Virus record (IMG/VR): IMGVR_UViG_3300020215_000116
Location: 1-29,878 of that record
DNA from: a virus
Strand: one strand, 5' to 3'
Length of the DNA: 29,878 nt
Shown here: positions 22,807 through 29,456 of the stretch, piece after piece
Layout of the letters: each line of letters opens with the position of its first letter
Numbering within the stretch: position 1 is the stretch's first letter
Program-made: the position numbers and the translations under genes
Notes under the pieces: model-generated
What the model was told of the DNA's origin: nothing
Seen by the model: the letters and a program-made list of their open reading frames with translations, nothing else
The model's database searches: none

Positions 22807-22991
22807 CTACCGCACAACTCCTTGAATTGCCCCACCGCGTCTGCTGCGTACTGCCTCGCATTCGGCCCTGCGTGCTCGCTCTCCAATACGGCGAGCCATC
22901 GCGCTACCCGATCCCCAGCTTCGAACGCTTCCGCTGAGAGCGCAGAACAATTGCGCTCCATCCAGTCGCAGAATGCTTTGTGGTCGCTCAT
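22803..22991 (-). CDS. Small hypothetical protein
   Basis: A 62-residue helical protein beginning 'SDHKAFCDWMERNC' and ending 'QFKELCGR'. The stop overlaps the xis-like ATG as ATGA, so it is in the same coupled operon. Function is unknown. Confidence 0.6.
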   Translation of the reverse strand: MSDHKAFCDWMERNCSALSAEAFEAGDRVARWLAVLESEHAGPNARQYAADAVGQFKELCGR

Positions 22992-23080
22992 CCATGAGCT
23001 TATGCGTCCTGGACCTTGGCCAATTCAATGGCTGACGTTTTGAGCGTGATCAAAGGGTTATGCTTCATTTCGCGTTAGCT

Positions 23081-23314
23081 TTAGCCAGGCAGCACTTCGG
23101 ACGCGAAGCCTCGGTTCGAGACGAAGCTGCCGTTTTTGTCGATCAGTAAGACATTGCGCCGTGCGCAATCGGGGCACAGCCGATGACGCCGCCAATCGCC
23201 CTTGTTGTTGCGGCTGACGACTAGGTTCATCCAGTTGTTCGCCTCGTACAGTCCCGTTTTCGGGTCGGGGCTCTCCCGGCCGCAGCCTCCGTCACATCGA
23301 ATGATCTCAGCCAT
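23081..23314 (-). CDS. Small zinc-binding-like protein
   Basis: A 77-residue protein with 'RCDGGCGRESPDPKTGLY' at the start and 'RLCPDCARRN' in the middle, a four-Cys zinc-ribbon-like arrangement. Phage-encoded proteins of this sort are common, but their role is unknown. The stretch before it (22992-23080) has no coding feature. Confidence 0.65.
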   Translation of the reverse strand: MAEIIRCDGGCGRESPDPKTGLYEANNWMNLVVSRNNKGDWRRHRLCPDCARRNVLLIDKNGSFVSNRGFASEVLPG

Positions 23315-23336
23315 CGTGGCTATCCTTAGTTTTGCG

Positions 23337-23513
23337 TTAAGTCAGTCGGCCGAGCACGAACCCGGCGGCAAAAATCGAGGCGGGAATGCAGCACAGGATT
23401 ACCGCGCCCGTGACGGCTTGGCCGCGCATGTAGCAGCGGAAATCGCTGTGGTACGGGATCGGCCTCAGGAAGATCATTCCGCGCAAAAAGAAGCCTACAC
23501 AGCGCCAGTTCAT
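23337..23513 (-). CDS. Small membrane protein
   Basis: A 58-residue protein with two hydrophobic segments ('CVGFFLRGMIFL' and 'GAVILCCIPASIFAAGFVLG', residues about 35-54). The start at 23513 is fixed by GGAGG ending six bases before it. It overlaps the next gene's stop as ATGA. Confidence 0.6.
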   Translation of the reverse strand: MNWRCVGFFLRGMIFLRPIPYHSDFRCYMRGQAVTGAVILCCIPASIFAAGFVLGRLT

Positions 23514-23638
23514 TGCGCCCTCCAACGGTCAAGCCAATCGAGGAAGCGCGCGGCCCAGTAGGCGTAGAGCATCGCCGCACCGAACATTCCCAATATGAAC
23601 ACGGGTGGGATGATGTATTTAAGAAGCAGCCCAGTCAT
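23510..23638 (-). CDS. Very small membrane protein
   Basis: A 42-residue protein: 'KYIIPPVFILGMFGAAMLYA' is one membrane span, followed by an aromatic/basic helix ('YWAARFLDWLDRWRAQ'). Stop and start both overlap neighbours as ATGA. Possibly paired with the following membrane protein. Function is unknown. Confidence 0.6.
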   Translation of the reverse strand: MTGLLLKYIIPPVFILGMFGAAMLYAYWAARFLDWLDRWRAQ

Positions 23639-23931
23639 TGCGCGGCCTTTTTGATTGCGTCGATTGCCATCTGGCTTTCCGCCGGATGGTCTTTGAACAT
23701 CGTCGCGTTCAGAAGGGCGCGGCAGGCCGTGAGCAGGTCGGGAGCCGCGCGCTCCAGAGCGTTGCGCGTGATGTGGGCGTGGAGGTCTTTCAGATACACT
23801 TCATGGCAGGAGCACCCGCGTTTATCGACCTCGCAGGGATAGCCACCGACGAGTGGACAGAAGAAGGCGTAGTAATCGCCGTGGTCAATGCTGCTGGCGA
23901 CATCCTCAGCGGTGATGATCGTCTCTCTCAT
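23635..23931 (-). CDS. Hypothetical phage protein
   Basis: A 98-residue protein with 'CPLVGGYPCEVDKRGCSCHE' (four Cys, one His) in the first half and 'ERAAPDLLTACRALLNA' in the second, a helix found in many small phage proteins ('aApeLLeaLkall'). The ATG at 23931 behind AGGA is chosen over a frame opening at 24087. Function is unknown. Confidence 0.65.
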   Translation of the reverse strand: MRETIITAEDVASSIDHGDYYAFFCPLVGGYPCEVDKRGCSCHEVYLKDLHAHITRNALERAAPDLLTACRALLNATMFKDHPAESQMAIDAIKKAAQ

Positions 23932-23945
23932 GGCGCTATCCTTAA

Positions 23946-24236
23946 TCAGCCGGCACCGCTGAAGATCTGCTTCAGGCGGCCGTACCCGTATTCGATTGCT
24001 AGCTCGTAGAACTCTGCGCTGGTGATCGCCCGATCGTAGCCGTCCTCCTTCTGCGACTCGCTCAGCGAACTCTCTTGCAAAGCCCACTTGCCGAGGCGCT
24101 CAGTCAGAAAGGCTCTCCAGCCGTCTCCTGTGGCCATGACCCCGCACGCTCGTCGCAACTCAAGCGACAACGTGTTCTCTATGTCGGCCCAGGTTGTTGG
24201 CCGAAGATCGAGGTTCGTTTGCGCTGCTTTCTTCAT
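23946..24236 (-). CDS. Hypothetical phage protein
   Basis: A 96-residue acidic helical protein ('WADIENTLSLELRRACGVMA', 'LSESQKEDGYDRAIT', 'EFYELAIEYGYGRLKQIF'). No domain recognised. The ATG at 24236 is placed after the ASCH-like gene; an upstream start at 24323 would overlap it by 74 bases, so I prefer 24236, though its ribosome site is weak. Confidence 0.55.
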   Translation of the reverse strand: MKKAAQTNLDLRPTTWADIENTLSLELRRACGVMATGDGWRAFLTERLGKWALQESSLSESQKEDGYDRAITSAEFYELAIEYGYGRLKQIFSGAG

Positions 24237-24249
24237 CGTTGATCTGTCA

Positions 24250-24693
24250 TCATCGGCATTCGTGCCGCCACCAACCCTGCTTGCCTTTCGCGGGAATTGG
24301 CGTTGAGAATTTCGTCGGCTCACTCAGGGGCCACGCAAAGCGACCGGGCGACCAATCGCCTGCAATTCGATCATCGTTGTTCGCGGGCTGGCATTCTGTC
24401 GTCGGGATGCCGCCCGACAGTATGACGGTGCCGAGGATGCAGCCGAACGGAAGGCTGTGGTTGTAATTGCAGCCGAACGTATCGAGGCAAAGCTCGTGCA
24501 GTTCTTCGCTGATCTTTTTCAGCGGCGGGAAGCTGGCCGTAGCTTGGAGCGCGATATAGCCGCCGACATACTTGAGCGGCGGCGGACGCTTGCGCGTCTC
24601 GTGGCGCTTGATGCGCTCGAACACTAGGGAGGCGTAGGGCTGCCACAGGCTGATCACCGGGAACATGGCTGGTTGCTGCTGTTGTTGGGTCAT
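24250..24693 (-). CDS. ASCH/PUA-like domain protein
   Basis: A 147-residue protein with 'ISLWQPYASLVFERIKRHET' at 14-33, 'YVGGYIALQATA', 'LPFGCILGTVILSG' and a late 'GDWSPGRFAWPLSE'. This order is that of ASCH (PUA-like beta-barrel) domains ('iSlwqPyAsLi..G.K..E.R......rG.i.iha......GailG.v.l'), thought to bind RNA or modified bases. In phages their role is unclear; a nucleic-acid-binding role is inferred. The ATG at 24693 overlaps the previous stop by one base. Confidence 0.75.
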   Translation of the reverse strand: MTQQQQQPAMFPVISLWQPYASLVFERIKRHETRKRPPPLKYVGGYIALQATASFPPLKKISEELHELCLDTFGCNYNHSLPFGCILGTVILSGGIPTTECQPANNDDRIAGDWSPGRFAWPLSEPTKFSTPIPAKGKQGWWRHECR

Positions 24694-25073
24694 TAACCGT
24701 CGCGGCCTTGGCCGGGTATCGTGCCGAGGCCATGCAGATCGCAATGTTCTAAGGCGTCAGTCTCGCAGGTGCAGACGCGCGCATGGCCGTAGCGCCTCAC
24801 TCTTGAGGCGGTCGATTGCTCTTTCGAGCCGATGAACGAACGAGCATTTTCGGCAAGCATCGTTGCCAAAAGCCCACCGGCCTGCGCATCGAAGGCATCT
24901 GCTTGGCGTCGAGAAATAAATCCCGTCTCGACCATTTCGTTAAGCACGACAGCCAGCGCCGTCATGTCGATTGCGCGGCATAGTTTGTAGTGGCGCGCGG
25001 CGTGAAGCTCGCCGTCCGGCGTATTACGAACGAGATTGACGCCGAAATCTTCTGCGGGAATGAACTGCTTCAT
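24693..25073 (-). CDS. Hypothetical phage protein with Cys-rich C terminus
   Basis: A 126-residue protein. The body is helical ('AIDMTALAVVLNEMVETGFI', 'RQADAFDAQAGGLLATMLAE'). The end carries 'VCTCETDALEHCDLHGLG', a possible metal site. Function is unknown. It is coupled to the ASCH-like gene by a one-base overlap. Confidence 0.65.
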   Translation of the reverse strand: MKQFIPAEDFGVNLVRNTPDGELHAARHYKLCRAIDMTALAVVLNEMVETGFISRRQADAFDAQAGGLLATMLAENARSFIGSKEQSTASRVRRYGHARVCTCETDALEHCDLHGLGTIPGQGRDG

Positions 25074-25089
25074 TGCGGATAACCTCTCG

Positions 25090-25485
25090 TTAAGCGCCTT
25101 GGCGCCGCACTACGCCGCAGGTCGGACAGACCGGTGCCTTCGGTTTGTTGCCCTTGTCAGGGCGAACGTGGAATGTTCGCTCGTGACCGCGCATGGCGGC
25201 GATCACGTCGGGATGATCGGTGCGGTGTGGCGGCGCATCAGGGTCGCCATCGCCTTGTTCCGTGCGATACTTTTCAAAATCGTCGGCAAGTTCGTGCAGG
25301 CTGCGGACATATTCCGGGTCCAAGCCGTTGGCCGAACAGGCGGCGGCATAGGCCCGCAAAGCAACAGGCGCGGCAGGGTCGCGCGCACCGAGCACAAAAT
25401 GCGGCCAGTGCGGCACAGTGCCGTCACGGCGGACCACCAAAAACTTGCCTTCCCTGTATTTCTCAGTCTTGGCCCAAATCTTCAT
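25090..25485 (-). CDS. Conserved rhizobial phage hypothetical protein
   Basis: A 131-residue protein with 'KYREGKFLVVRRDGTVPHWP', 'FVLGARDPAAPVALRAYA' and a C-terminal 'VCPTCG' pair. I have seen this N-terminal phrase in early regions of rhizobial prophages, without a known function. The ATG at 25485 behind AAAGGA is chosen over a frame opening at 25563. The Cys pair near the end could be half of a zinc site. Confidence 0.7.
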   Translation of the reverse strand: MKIWAKTEKYREGKFLVVRRDGTVPHWPHFVLGARDPAAPVALRAYAAACSANGLDPEYVRSLHELADDFEKYRTEQGDGDPDAPPHRTDHPDVIAAMRGHERTFHVRPDKGNKPKAPVCPTCGVVRRQGA

Positions 25486-25522
25486 CGGTTTTCCTTTCGC
25501 CTTAACATCGCCATTGGAATGC

Positions 25523-25921
25523 TCACCGCGGCCAAACCGGCGCGCCCGTGCGCCGATCGACAACGGTTCGGTTCAATTTGATTTTCACGTCTGAGCGCTT
25601 GCCGCCTGGCAGCGCTTTCTTCCATGGATCGCGGATGCCATTGTTGCGGTCGAACTTCCGCTTCGCCTGCGCGACGGTCGGCTGATCGTAGTTTGCTGTC
25701 TTAAAGCGCCAGCAGTTCCTTGTAAGGACCGCGCAATTCTCGAGCGAGTTATCCTTGCTGATGCCGTCGCAGATGATGTGTTCGAAAAAGGTGTTTGCTG
25801 GTCCCAATTTCAAGCCGCAGGGAGTCGTGAACACATAAGGAATGAGATGGCATTCGCAGATGCCATTTGATCGGGCGAGGGCTTCACGTTGTGTTGCGGT
25901 TGGGAATTCCAGGCGGGGCAT
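25523..25921 (-). CDS. HNH-like nuclease
   Basis: A 132-residue protein resembling phage HNH endonucleases: 'GICECH' (20-25), 'FFEHIICDGISKDN' with the expected catalytic His48, 'ENCAVLTRNCWRFKT' (61-75) and a final 'AQAKRKFDRNNGI'. The second 'C..CH' position reads NCW instead of NCH, so one metal ligand may be missing. It may therefore be inactive or bind its metal differently. The ATG at 25921 overlaps the previous stop by one base. Confidence 0.75.
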   Translation of the reverse strand: MPRLEFPTATQREALARSNGICECHLIPYVFTTPCGLKLGPANTFFEHIICDGISKDNSLENCAVLTRNCWRFKTANYDQPTVAQAKRKFDRNNGIRDPWKKALPGGKRSDVKIKLNRTVVDRRTGAPVWPR

Positions 25922-26145
25922 TAGACGTGCCACTTCTCGGCTTCGCTGCCGATGCGATAGCTGCCGAAAGGACTCACAACGATGTCGCCATGACGAAGCC
26001 AGCCGTCCCCGCGGATTGGTCCAAATAGCGCCCCGCCGACGTGAATAGCTTTCCGCTGTCCCGTGACCGCGTTTTCGCGATACACCCATACGCCCATGCG
26101 CTCGATGGTCCGCCACGCGAATAGGGATTTGATCCAGCGAAGCAT
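25921..26145 (-). CDS. Small hypothetical protein
   Basis: A 74-residue beta-rich protein ('GVWVYRENAVTG', 'HGDIVVSPFGSYRIG'). No signal peptide is clear; the first 12 residues are basic and hydrophobic. It lies in the same coupled chain as the HNH-like gene. Function is unknown. Confidence 0.55.
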   Translation of the reverse strand: MLRWIKSLFAWRTIERMGVWVYRENAVTGQRKAIHVGGALFGPIRGDGWLRHGDIVVSPFGSYRIGSEAEKWHV

Positions 26146-26149
26146 CGGC

Positions 26150-26296
26150 TCACCCCTTCGCCATCATGATGATGCCGACATTGGCGACCGAGCATCCGCC
26201 CAGGAAGATCGCGAGTCCGTAGTTCGTCGCTCGCGCTTCAAGGATCGCGCAGACGGCATAGATCGCTGTGACGATTGCGATGAGGATGGGGCTCAA
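26150..26296 (-). CDS. Very small two-span membrane protein
   Basis: A 48-residue protein starts at a TTG that overlaps the previous stop as TTGA. GGAGG lies six bases before it, which decides the start. Residues 3-20 and 27-45 are hydrophobic, with a short charged turn between. The short length and rare start explain why it is easily missed. Confidence 0.55.
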   Translation of the reverse strand: MSPILIAIVTAIYAVCAILEARATNYGLAIFLGGCSVANVGIIMMAKG

Positions 26297-26526
26297 TAAA
26301 TCCTCCGTCCGCAATCAGCGCAGTGCGGCTTTCCGTTCTTCAAAAAGGCAGAGACCTTTTCGCCTTCACAGTCGCAGCGTTCTTCATCCGCATAGACCGT
26401 GATGCAATCGTCGATATCGTCGCTGAGCTCGGGGCGGATGCCGCGCTTGCGCTGCTCACGGATGCCGATTGCAGTGCCGGCGATAAGTGATGCGGCGATG
26501 GCCGTAATGGTGAGGGTGATGCTCAT
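26293..26526 (-). CDS. Membrane-anchored zinc-ribbon-like protein
   Basis: A 77-residue protein with one N-terminal membrane segment (4-22), then an acidic stretch, 'RCDCEG' and 'HCADCGRRIY', a four-Cys zinc ribbon. Such a tethered ribbon is unusual. Function is unknown. Confidence 0.65.
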   Translation of the reverse strand: MSITLTITAIAASLIAGTAIGIREQRKRGIRPELSDDIDDCITVYADEERCDCEGEKVSAFLKNGKPHCADCGRRIY

Positions 26527-26879
26527 GAAAATGCTTCCTCGATCGTGCGGCCGGCGCGCTCACGGGCACTTTCATTCGGTCTCAATGCTGTCTCCACGAC
26601 GCGCTGTGCGCTCACCATTGTTTGCAGTGCTCGGGCGACCCTGCGGCCTTCCTTGGTCAAAGCCGCGAATTGTTTGGCCTTGTGTGCTCGATTGACACTG
26701 ATGGAGAGCAGCCCGCATTCACCGAGCGCAGCGATGGTGACGTCACCGAACCGCACTGCACCCGTGTTGTCCCTTCCAACCCACGTCGCCTTGCTGTTGC
26801 TGCGCCTTAATCCGCCGTGGCGGATCATATGGAGCAGCGCCCGTTTATTCGGCGAGTTGGTGAAGGGCTTGTAGGTCAT
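26523..26879 (-). CDS. Hypothetical phage protein, winged-helix-like
   Basis: A 118-residue basic protein. 'KRALLHMIRHGGLRRSNSKA', 'GDVTIAALGECGLLSI' and 'AALTKEGRRVARALQTM' together read like a degenerate winged helix ('LTkeGr..a'). The ATG at 26879 overlaps the preceding stop as ATGA. A regulatory role is possible but unproven. Confidence 0.6.
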   Translation of the reverse strand: MTYKPFTNSPNKRALLHMIRHGGLRRSNSKATWVGRDNTGAVRFGDVTIAALGECGLLSISVNRAHKAKQFAALTKEGRRVARALQTMVSAQRVVETALRPNESARERAGRTIEEAFS

Positions 26880-27196
26880 CTGCACCCCGCGTTGCCTGCG
26901 AGGCCACAGCAGCCGCGCGCTGGCTTGAGGACGGGTTTCAGTGCCGCGGCGAGGCCAATAGCGAACCCAGCCCGCTTTATCTCTTCCGGCGTCAGGGGTT
27001 CATGCTCGACGACAAAGCGCCACGCCATGCACTCAGATGCGATGCAACGCGACCCCGGACCGTCATCGGGCATGGACTCATTGCGGTTGACACCAGCGCC
27101 GGCCATGCCACCGATTTCGCCTGCGCTGGTCGCTTCGTAATTGCGCGCAAACGGGCACCATTTCTTGCGGGCGTCTTCTTCCGTCAGCAGGTTCAT
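26876..27196 (-). CDS. Conserved Cys-rich phage protein (KWCPFAR family)
   Basis: A 106-residue protein with 'ARKKWCPFARN' (10-20), a central Gly/Asn region, 'RCIASECMAWRF' and a C-terminal pair 'GCCG'. The combination 'kWCPfar...C.gs.CmaWrw' is a widespread, uncharacterised family in phage early regions. The Cys set suggests a metal or Fe-S site. Function is unknown. Confidence 0.75.
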   Translation of the reverse strand: MNLLTEEDARKKWCPFARNYEATSAGEIGGMAGAGVNRNESMPDDGPGSRCIASECMAWRFVVEHEPLTPEEIKRAGFAIGLAAALKPVLKPARGCCGLAGNAGCR

Positions 27197-27885
27197 CCCG
27201 TCCCCATCCTCATCAACTGGTTCACCCGCGCCATGCGGGCAGTGAGTGCACCGAGCGGATCAGAATGATCGAACAGCGGAGAGTCCGTGACGTACTGAAT
27301 GCCATCGGTGACGTAGAAGTTTGCGGCGATGACCGCGGTCACGCTGCGGTCGCGCGGGCGCTCATGCGGTCCGATGAAGGCCGGGACGCCGTTGCGATCA
27401 TCCTGGGTCTGTGCCGAGCGGGCGCTGATGCCTGAGCCGTAGCTGTTGGCTCTCGCCCTTGCGCGGTCACGCCGGGCCAGCAGATCGACTTCGACCGGTG
27501 CAAGGTCTGTGACCTTCGCATCGCGCCAATGTCCATCATCATAAATGCGAAGGATCAGCTCCCCGTTCTGACCGGTGCGGAATCGGACATCGCGCTTGAT
27601 CGCGTCCGGGAAGCTGAACGCACCTTCGACTTTCTCAACGGGACTGACGCGACCAGAAACCCGAAGCGCCGGACCGGAGTCCCGCGCCGCCGCTCGTCGA
27701 TCCATTTCTTCAACCGAATAACCGCCACGAAATAACGCCATGACACTCACTCCACTGACAAAGACGCAACTGACAAACAGGACAAAGAAGATCAGCGCCG
27801 TGGCTTCCGCTGAATACGCAACGCGCGGAGACCACGGCGCGAAGCCGCCGGTAGGCTGGGGGGCTTGGGGGCGGCTGGGGAACAC
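27193..27885 (-). CDS. Membrane-associated hypothetical protein
   Basis: A 230-residue protein. From a GTG at 27885, which overlaps the previous stop as TAGTG, residues 27-48 form one membrane span. A start at the ATG at 27741, behind GGAG, would remove it; I cannot decide between them. The rest has a beta-rich part ('ELILRIYDDGHWRDAKVTDL') and a helical basic part. Function is unknown. Confidence 0.6.
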   Translation of the reverse strand: MFPSRPQAPQPTGGFAPWSPRVAYSAEATALIFFVLFVSCVFVSGVSVMALFRGGYSVEEMDRRAAARDSGPALRVSGRVSPVEKVEGAFSFPDAIKRDVRFRTGQNGELILRIYDDGHWRDAKVTDLAPVEVDLLARRDRARARANSYGSGISARSAQTQDDRNGVPAFIGPHERPRDRSVTAVIAANFYVTDGIQYVTDSPLFDHSDPLGALTARMARVNQLMRMGTG

Positions 27886-28370
27886 TAGGCGGCGACCGCA
27901 TCTTCGAAGTTGATGATGCGCCGTGCGTTAGTTGGCGGCTCCGCTTCCTTCTCGCCGTCAATCTTCACGCAATATTTCGCCGGGCCGTACTTATAGACGG
28001 ACTCAAGGATTCCGGTTTCGATGCCGCGGATGCAGATGCGTGTGCCAAGCGGAAGGGGCGGTTCTGGCCTTACGCGTTCGGCCCAAGCCTTTTCTGCAGC
28101 GTCAAGCTGAGAGTGCAACTCGCTCGCATGCCCGTCGAGAATTTCCGCCATGTTGAAGTTGCAATCCCAGCCATAGTCATCGTCCAGATTTTTGGCGATG
28201 CAGTAGCCGTCGGACCAAATGCCAGGCTTCAGTCTCGAAAGGTCCCGCACAGCATCCTCGACCTCTTGCGCCTTCAAGTGACGCGCTTCGACTAAAGCAG
28301 CGACGGTGATCCGCGCCGCTGCGAGGTGCATTTCGTCGGTGACTTGCTTGGGCCGGAGCTCGTTCGCCAT
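27885..28370 (-). CDS. Hypothetical early-region protein
   Basis: A 161-residue protein. The first half is helical and acidic ('EMHLAAARITVAALVEARHL', 'DAVRDLSRL'). The middle contains 'GIWSDGYCIAKNLDDDYGWD', and the C terminus is beta-rich ('LGTRICIRGIETGILES'). No domain recognised. It is the first gene of the leftward early operon, so its promoter should lie in 28371-28472, back to back with that of the lipoprotein gene. GGAG precedes the ATG. Confidence 0.65.
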   Translation of the reverse strand: MANELRPKQVTDEMHLAAARITVAALVEARHLKAQEVEDAVRDLSRLKPGIWSDGYCIAKNLDDDYGWDCNFNMAEILDGHASELHSQLDAAEKAWAERVRPEPPLPLGTRICIRGIETGILESVYKYGPAKYCVKIDGEKEAEPPTNARRIINFEDAVAA

Positions 28371-28472
28371 CTTCCCATCTCCATAGGGTGACGGAGGCCC
28401 TAGACCCCCGCCATAAGGTTGCGTTTAATTGACCCTTCGCCGCCCGGTAGAGGCGGGGTCGGGGAGGATTTC
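28371..28472. promoter_or_regulatory. Divergent intergenic region
   Basis: About 100 bases separate the leftward early operon from the rightward lipoprotein gene, so both promoters should lie here. I see no convincing -35/-10 pair. A GC-rich inverted repeat around 28441-28459 (CCGCC...GGCGG) without a T tract lies in the lipoprotein leader. Confidence 0.4.
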
Positions 28473-28946
28473 ATGCGTGGGGATGCGATTGCCGCCCTTG
28501 CGGGCGCTATGGTTTTGGCTGGCTGCGCGACGGCCATGCGCGGCAGCTCTGAGACGGTCGTATTCGACAGCGTTCCGCCCGGCGCGGAGATGCGATCTAT
28601 AATCCTCAACCCATGCGCGGAAGAGGGCTCGTGCCCTACGGAGGATGAACGGATGGTCGTTGACCGTTCTCAACCGCCTGGCCCAGCGTGCGTTACACCT
28701 TGCTCGATCAGCATCCCCCGAAAGCAGGAACTGATCGTGACGTTCACAAAGCCCGGTTACTTGCCGCAGACCGTGGAATTGCGCTCCAAACTGAGCGCAG
28801 AGGGCGGCACGCTGGCTGTTGCCGGCGCCGCCGTCAGCATTACCGGGTTTATTGTTGATGCGGCGAATTGCGCCGGATGCGACCATTACCCGAACCCGCT
28901 GAAGGTGACCCTTCAGCCGGTCAGCAGTGGTGGTGTGAGGCGATAG
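28473..28946 (+). CDS. Lipoprotein with PEGA-like domain
   Basis: A 157-residue protein with a type II signal peptide and lipobox 'MVLAGC' (Cys18), so it should be anchored to a membrane. Residues 28-100 contain 'VFDSVPPGAEM', then 'CVTPCSISIPRKQELIVTF' and 'KPGY', the PEGA-domain pattern ('s.P.GA.v...g...G.TP...l......v.~~~.GY'). GGAGG lies before the ATG. It is the only + strand gene in the early region and may be lysogen-expressed cargo that alters the host envelope. Confidence 0.75.
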   Translation: MRGDAIAALAGAMVLAGCATAMRGSSETVVFDSVPPGAEMRSIILNPCAEEGSCPTEDERMVVDRSQPPGPACVTPCSISIPRKQELIVTFTKPGYLPQTVELRSKLSAEGGTLAVAGAAVSITGFIVDAANCAGCDHYPNPLKVTLQPVSSGGVRR

Positions 28947-28989
28947 CGGCATTCCCGTCTCCGAGGCGACGGGAAAACCCTAATTGTTT

Positions 28990-29017
28990 ACAGAAAATCT
29001 GTCAACAGGTTTTCTGT
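28990..29017. promoter_or_regulatory. Two tandem ACAG-N5-CTGT palindromes
   Basis: Two 13-base palindromic sites, ACAGAAAATCTGT (28990-29002) and ACAGGTTTTCTGT (29005-29017), are 15 bp apart centre to centre. They fit a repressor operator, perhaps of the S24 repressor at the right edge. They lie between two convergent genes, so a hairpin terminator or mRNA end is an alternative. Confidence 0.5.
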
Positions 29018-29027
29018 TGAAAACCGA

Positions 29028-29456
29028 CTAATCGAGTTTCAGGCCGAAATCACGGGTGAAGCTGCCAATCGATTTATTGGTTCGGCCGTCCATTAGCCGC
29101 ACCATGCCGTCGTCCTGGCTGGTGAAATGGTACGCATAGACCACGCTCACGAATGTCTGCTTGTCATCAAAGTCGAGATTGTAAAAGCGAGGCCCGACCG
29201 AAACGCGGGGCAGGGTGCCCGGCGTCTCGACCTTGATGAAGATGCGCTCGTTAAGCAGGCGCTGGATGATGTCCTGCCGCTTCTGCTGCATCTGTGGCGA
29301 CTTGTCGAGCGGCGGGCGGCTCGGCTGTGGCGTCGGGCCTGCTACGCCTTGCAGGAGCGTGCCGCCGCCTTGACTAGTCTGTGTTGACTGCGGCTTCGAA
29401 TAATAGACGTAAATTCCGAGCAGCCCTATCACGCCTATGGCGATGAGCTTGCTCAT
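29028..29456 (-). CDS. Membrane-anchored hypothetical protein
   Basis: A 142-residue protein with one N-terminal membrane segment (residues 3-19), a Ser/Gln/Gly/Pro linker (about 20-60) and a folded beta-rich C-terminal part ('RIFIKVETPGTLPRVSVG'). It overlaps the repressor stop by one base (TGATG), so it is translated together with the repressor. A role in lysogeny, such as superinfection exclusion, is possible by location only. Confidence 0.6.
   Translation of the reverse strand: MSKLIAIGVIGLLGIYVYYSKPQSTQTSQGGGTLLQGVAGPTPQPSRPPLDKSPQMQQKRQDIIQRLLNERIFIKVETPGTLPRVSVGPRFYNLDFDDKQTFVSVVYAYHFTSQDDGMVRLMDGRTNKSIGSFTRDFGLKLD

Noticed and set aside
27529-27735. Small + strand frame within the 230-residue protein gene
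   Set aside because: No ribosome site, opposite direction to a coupled operon, shadow composition.
28441-28459. Rho-independent terminator before the lipoprotein gene
   Set aside because: The stem has no T tract on either strand and lies in the leader of a gene with a good ribosome site.
28953-28972. Terminator hairpin after the lipoprotein gene (CCCGTC...GACGGG)
   Set aside because: Followed by AAAA on + and by no T run on -, so it does not meet the usual form, though it may still end transcripts.
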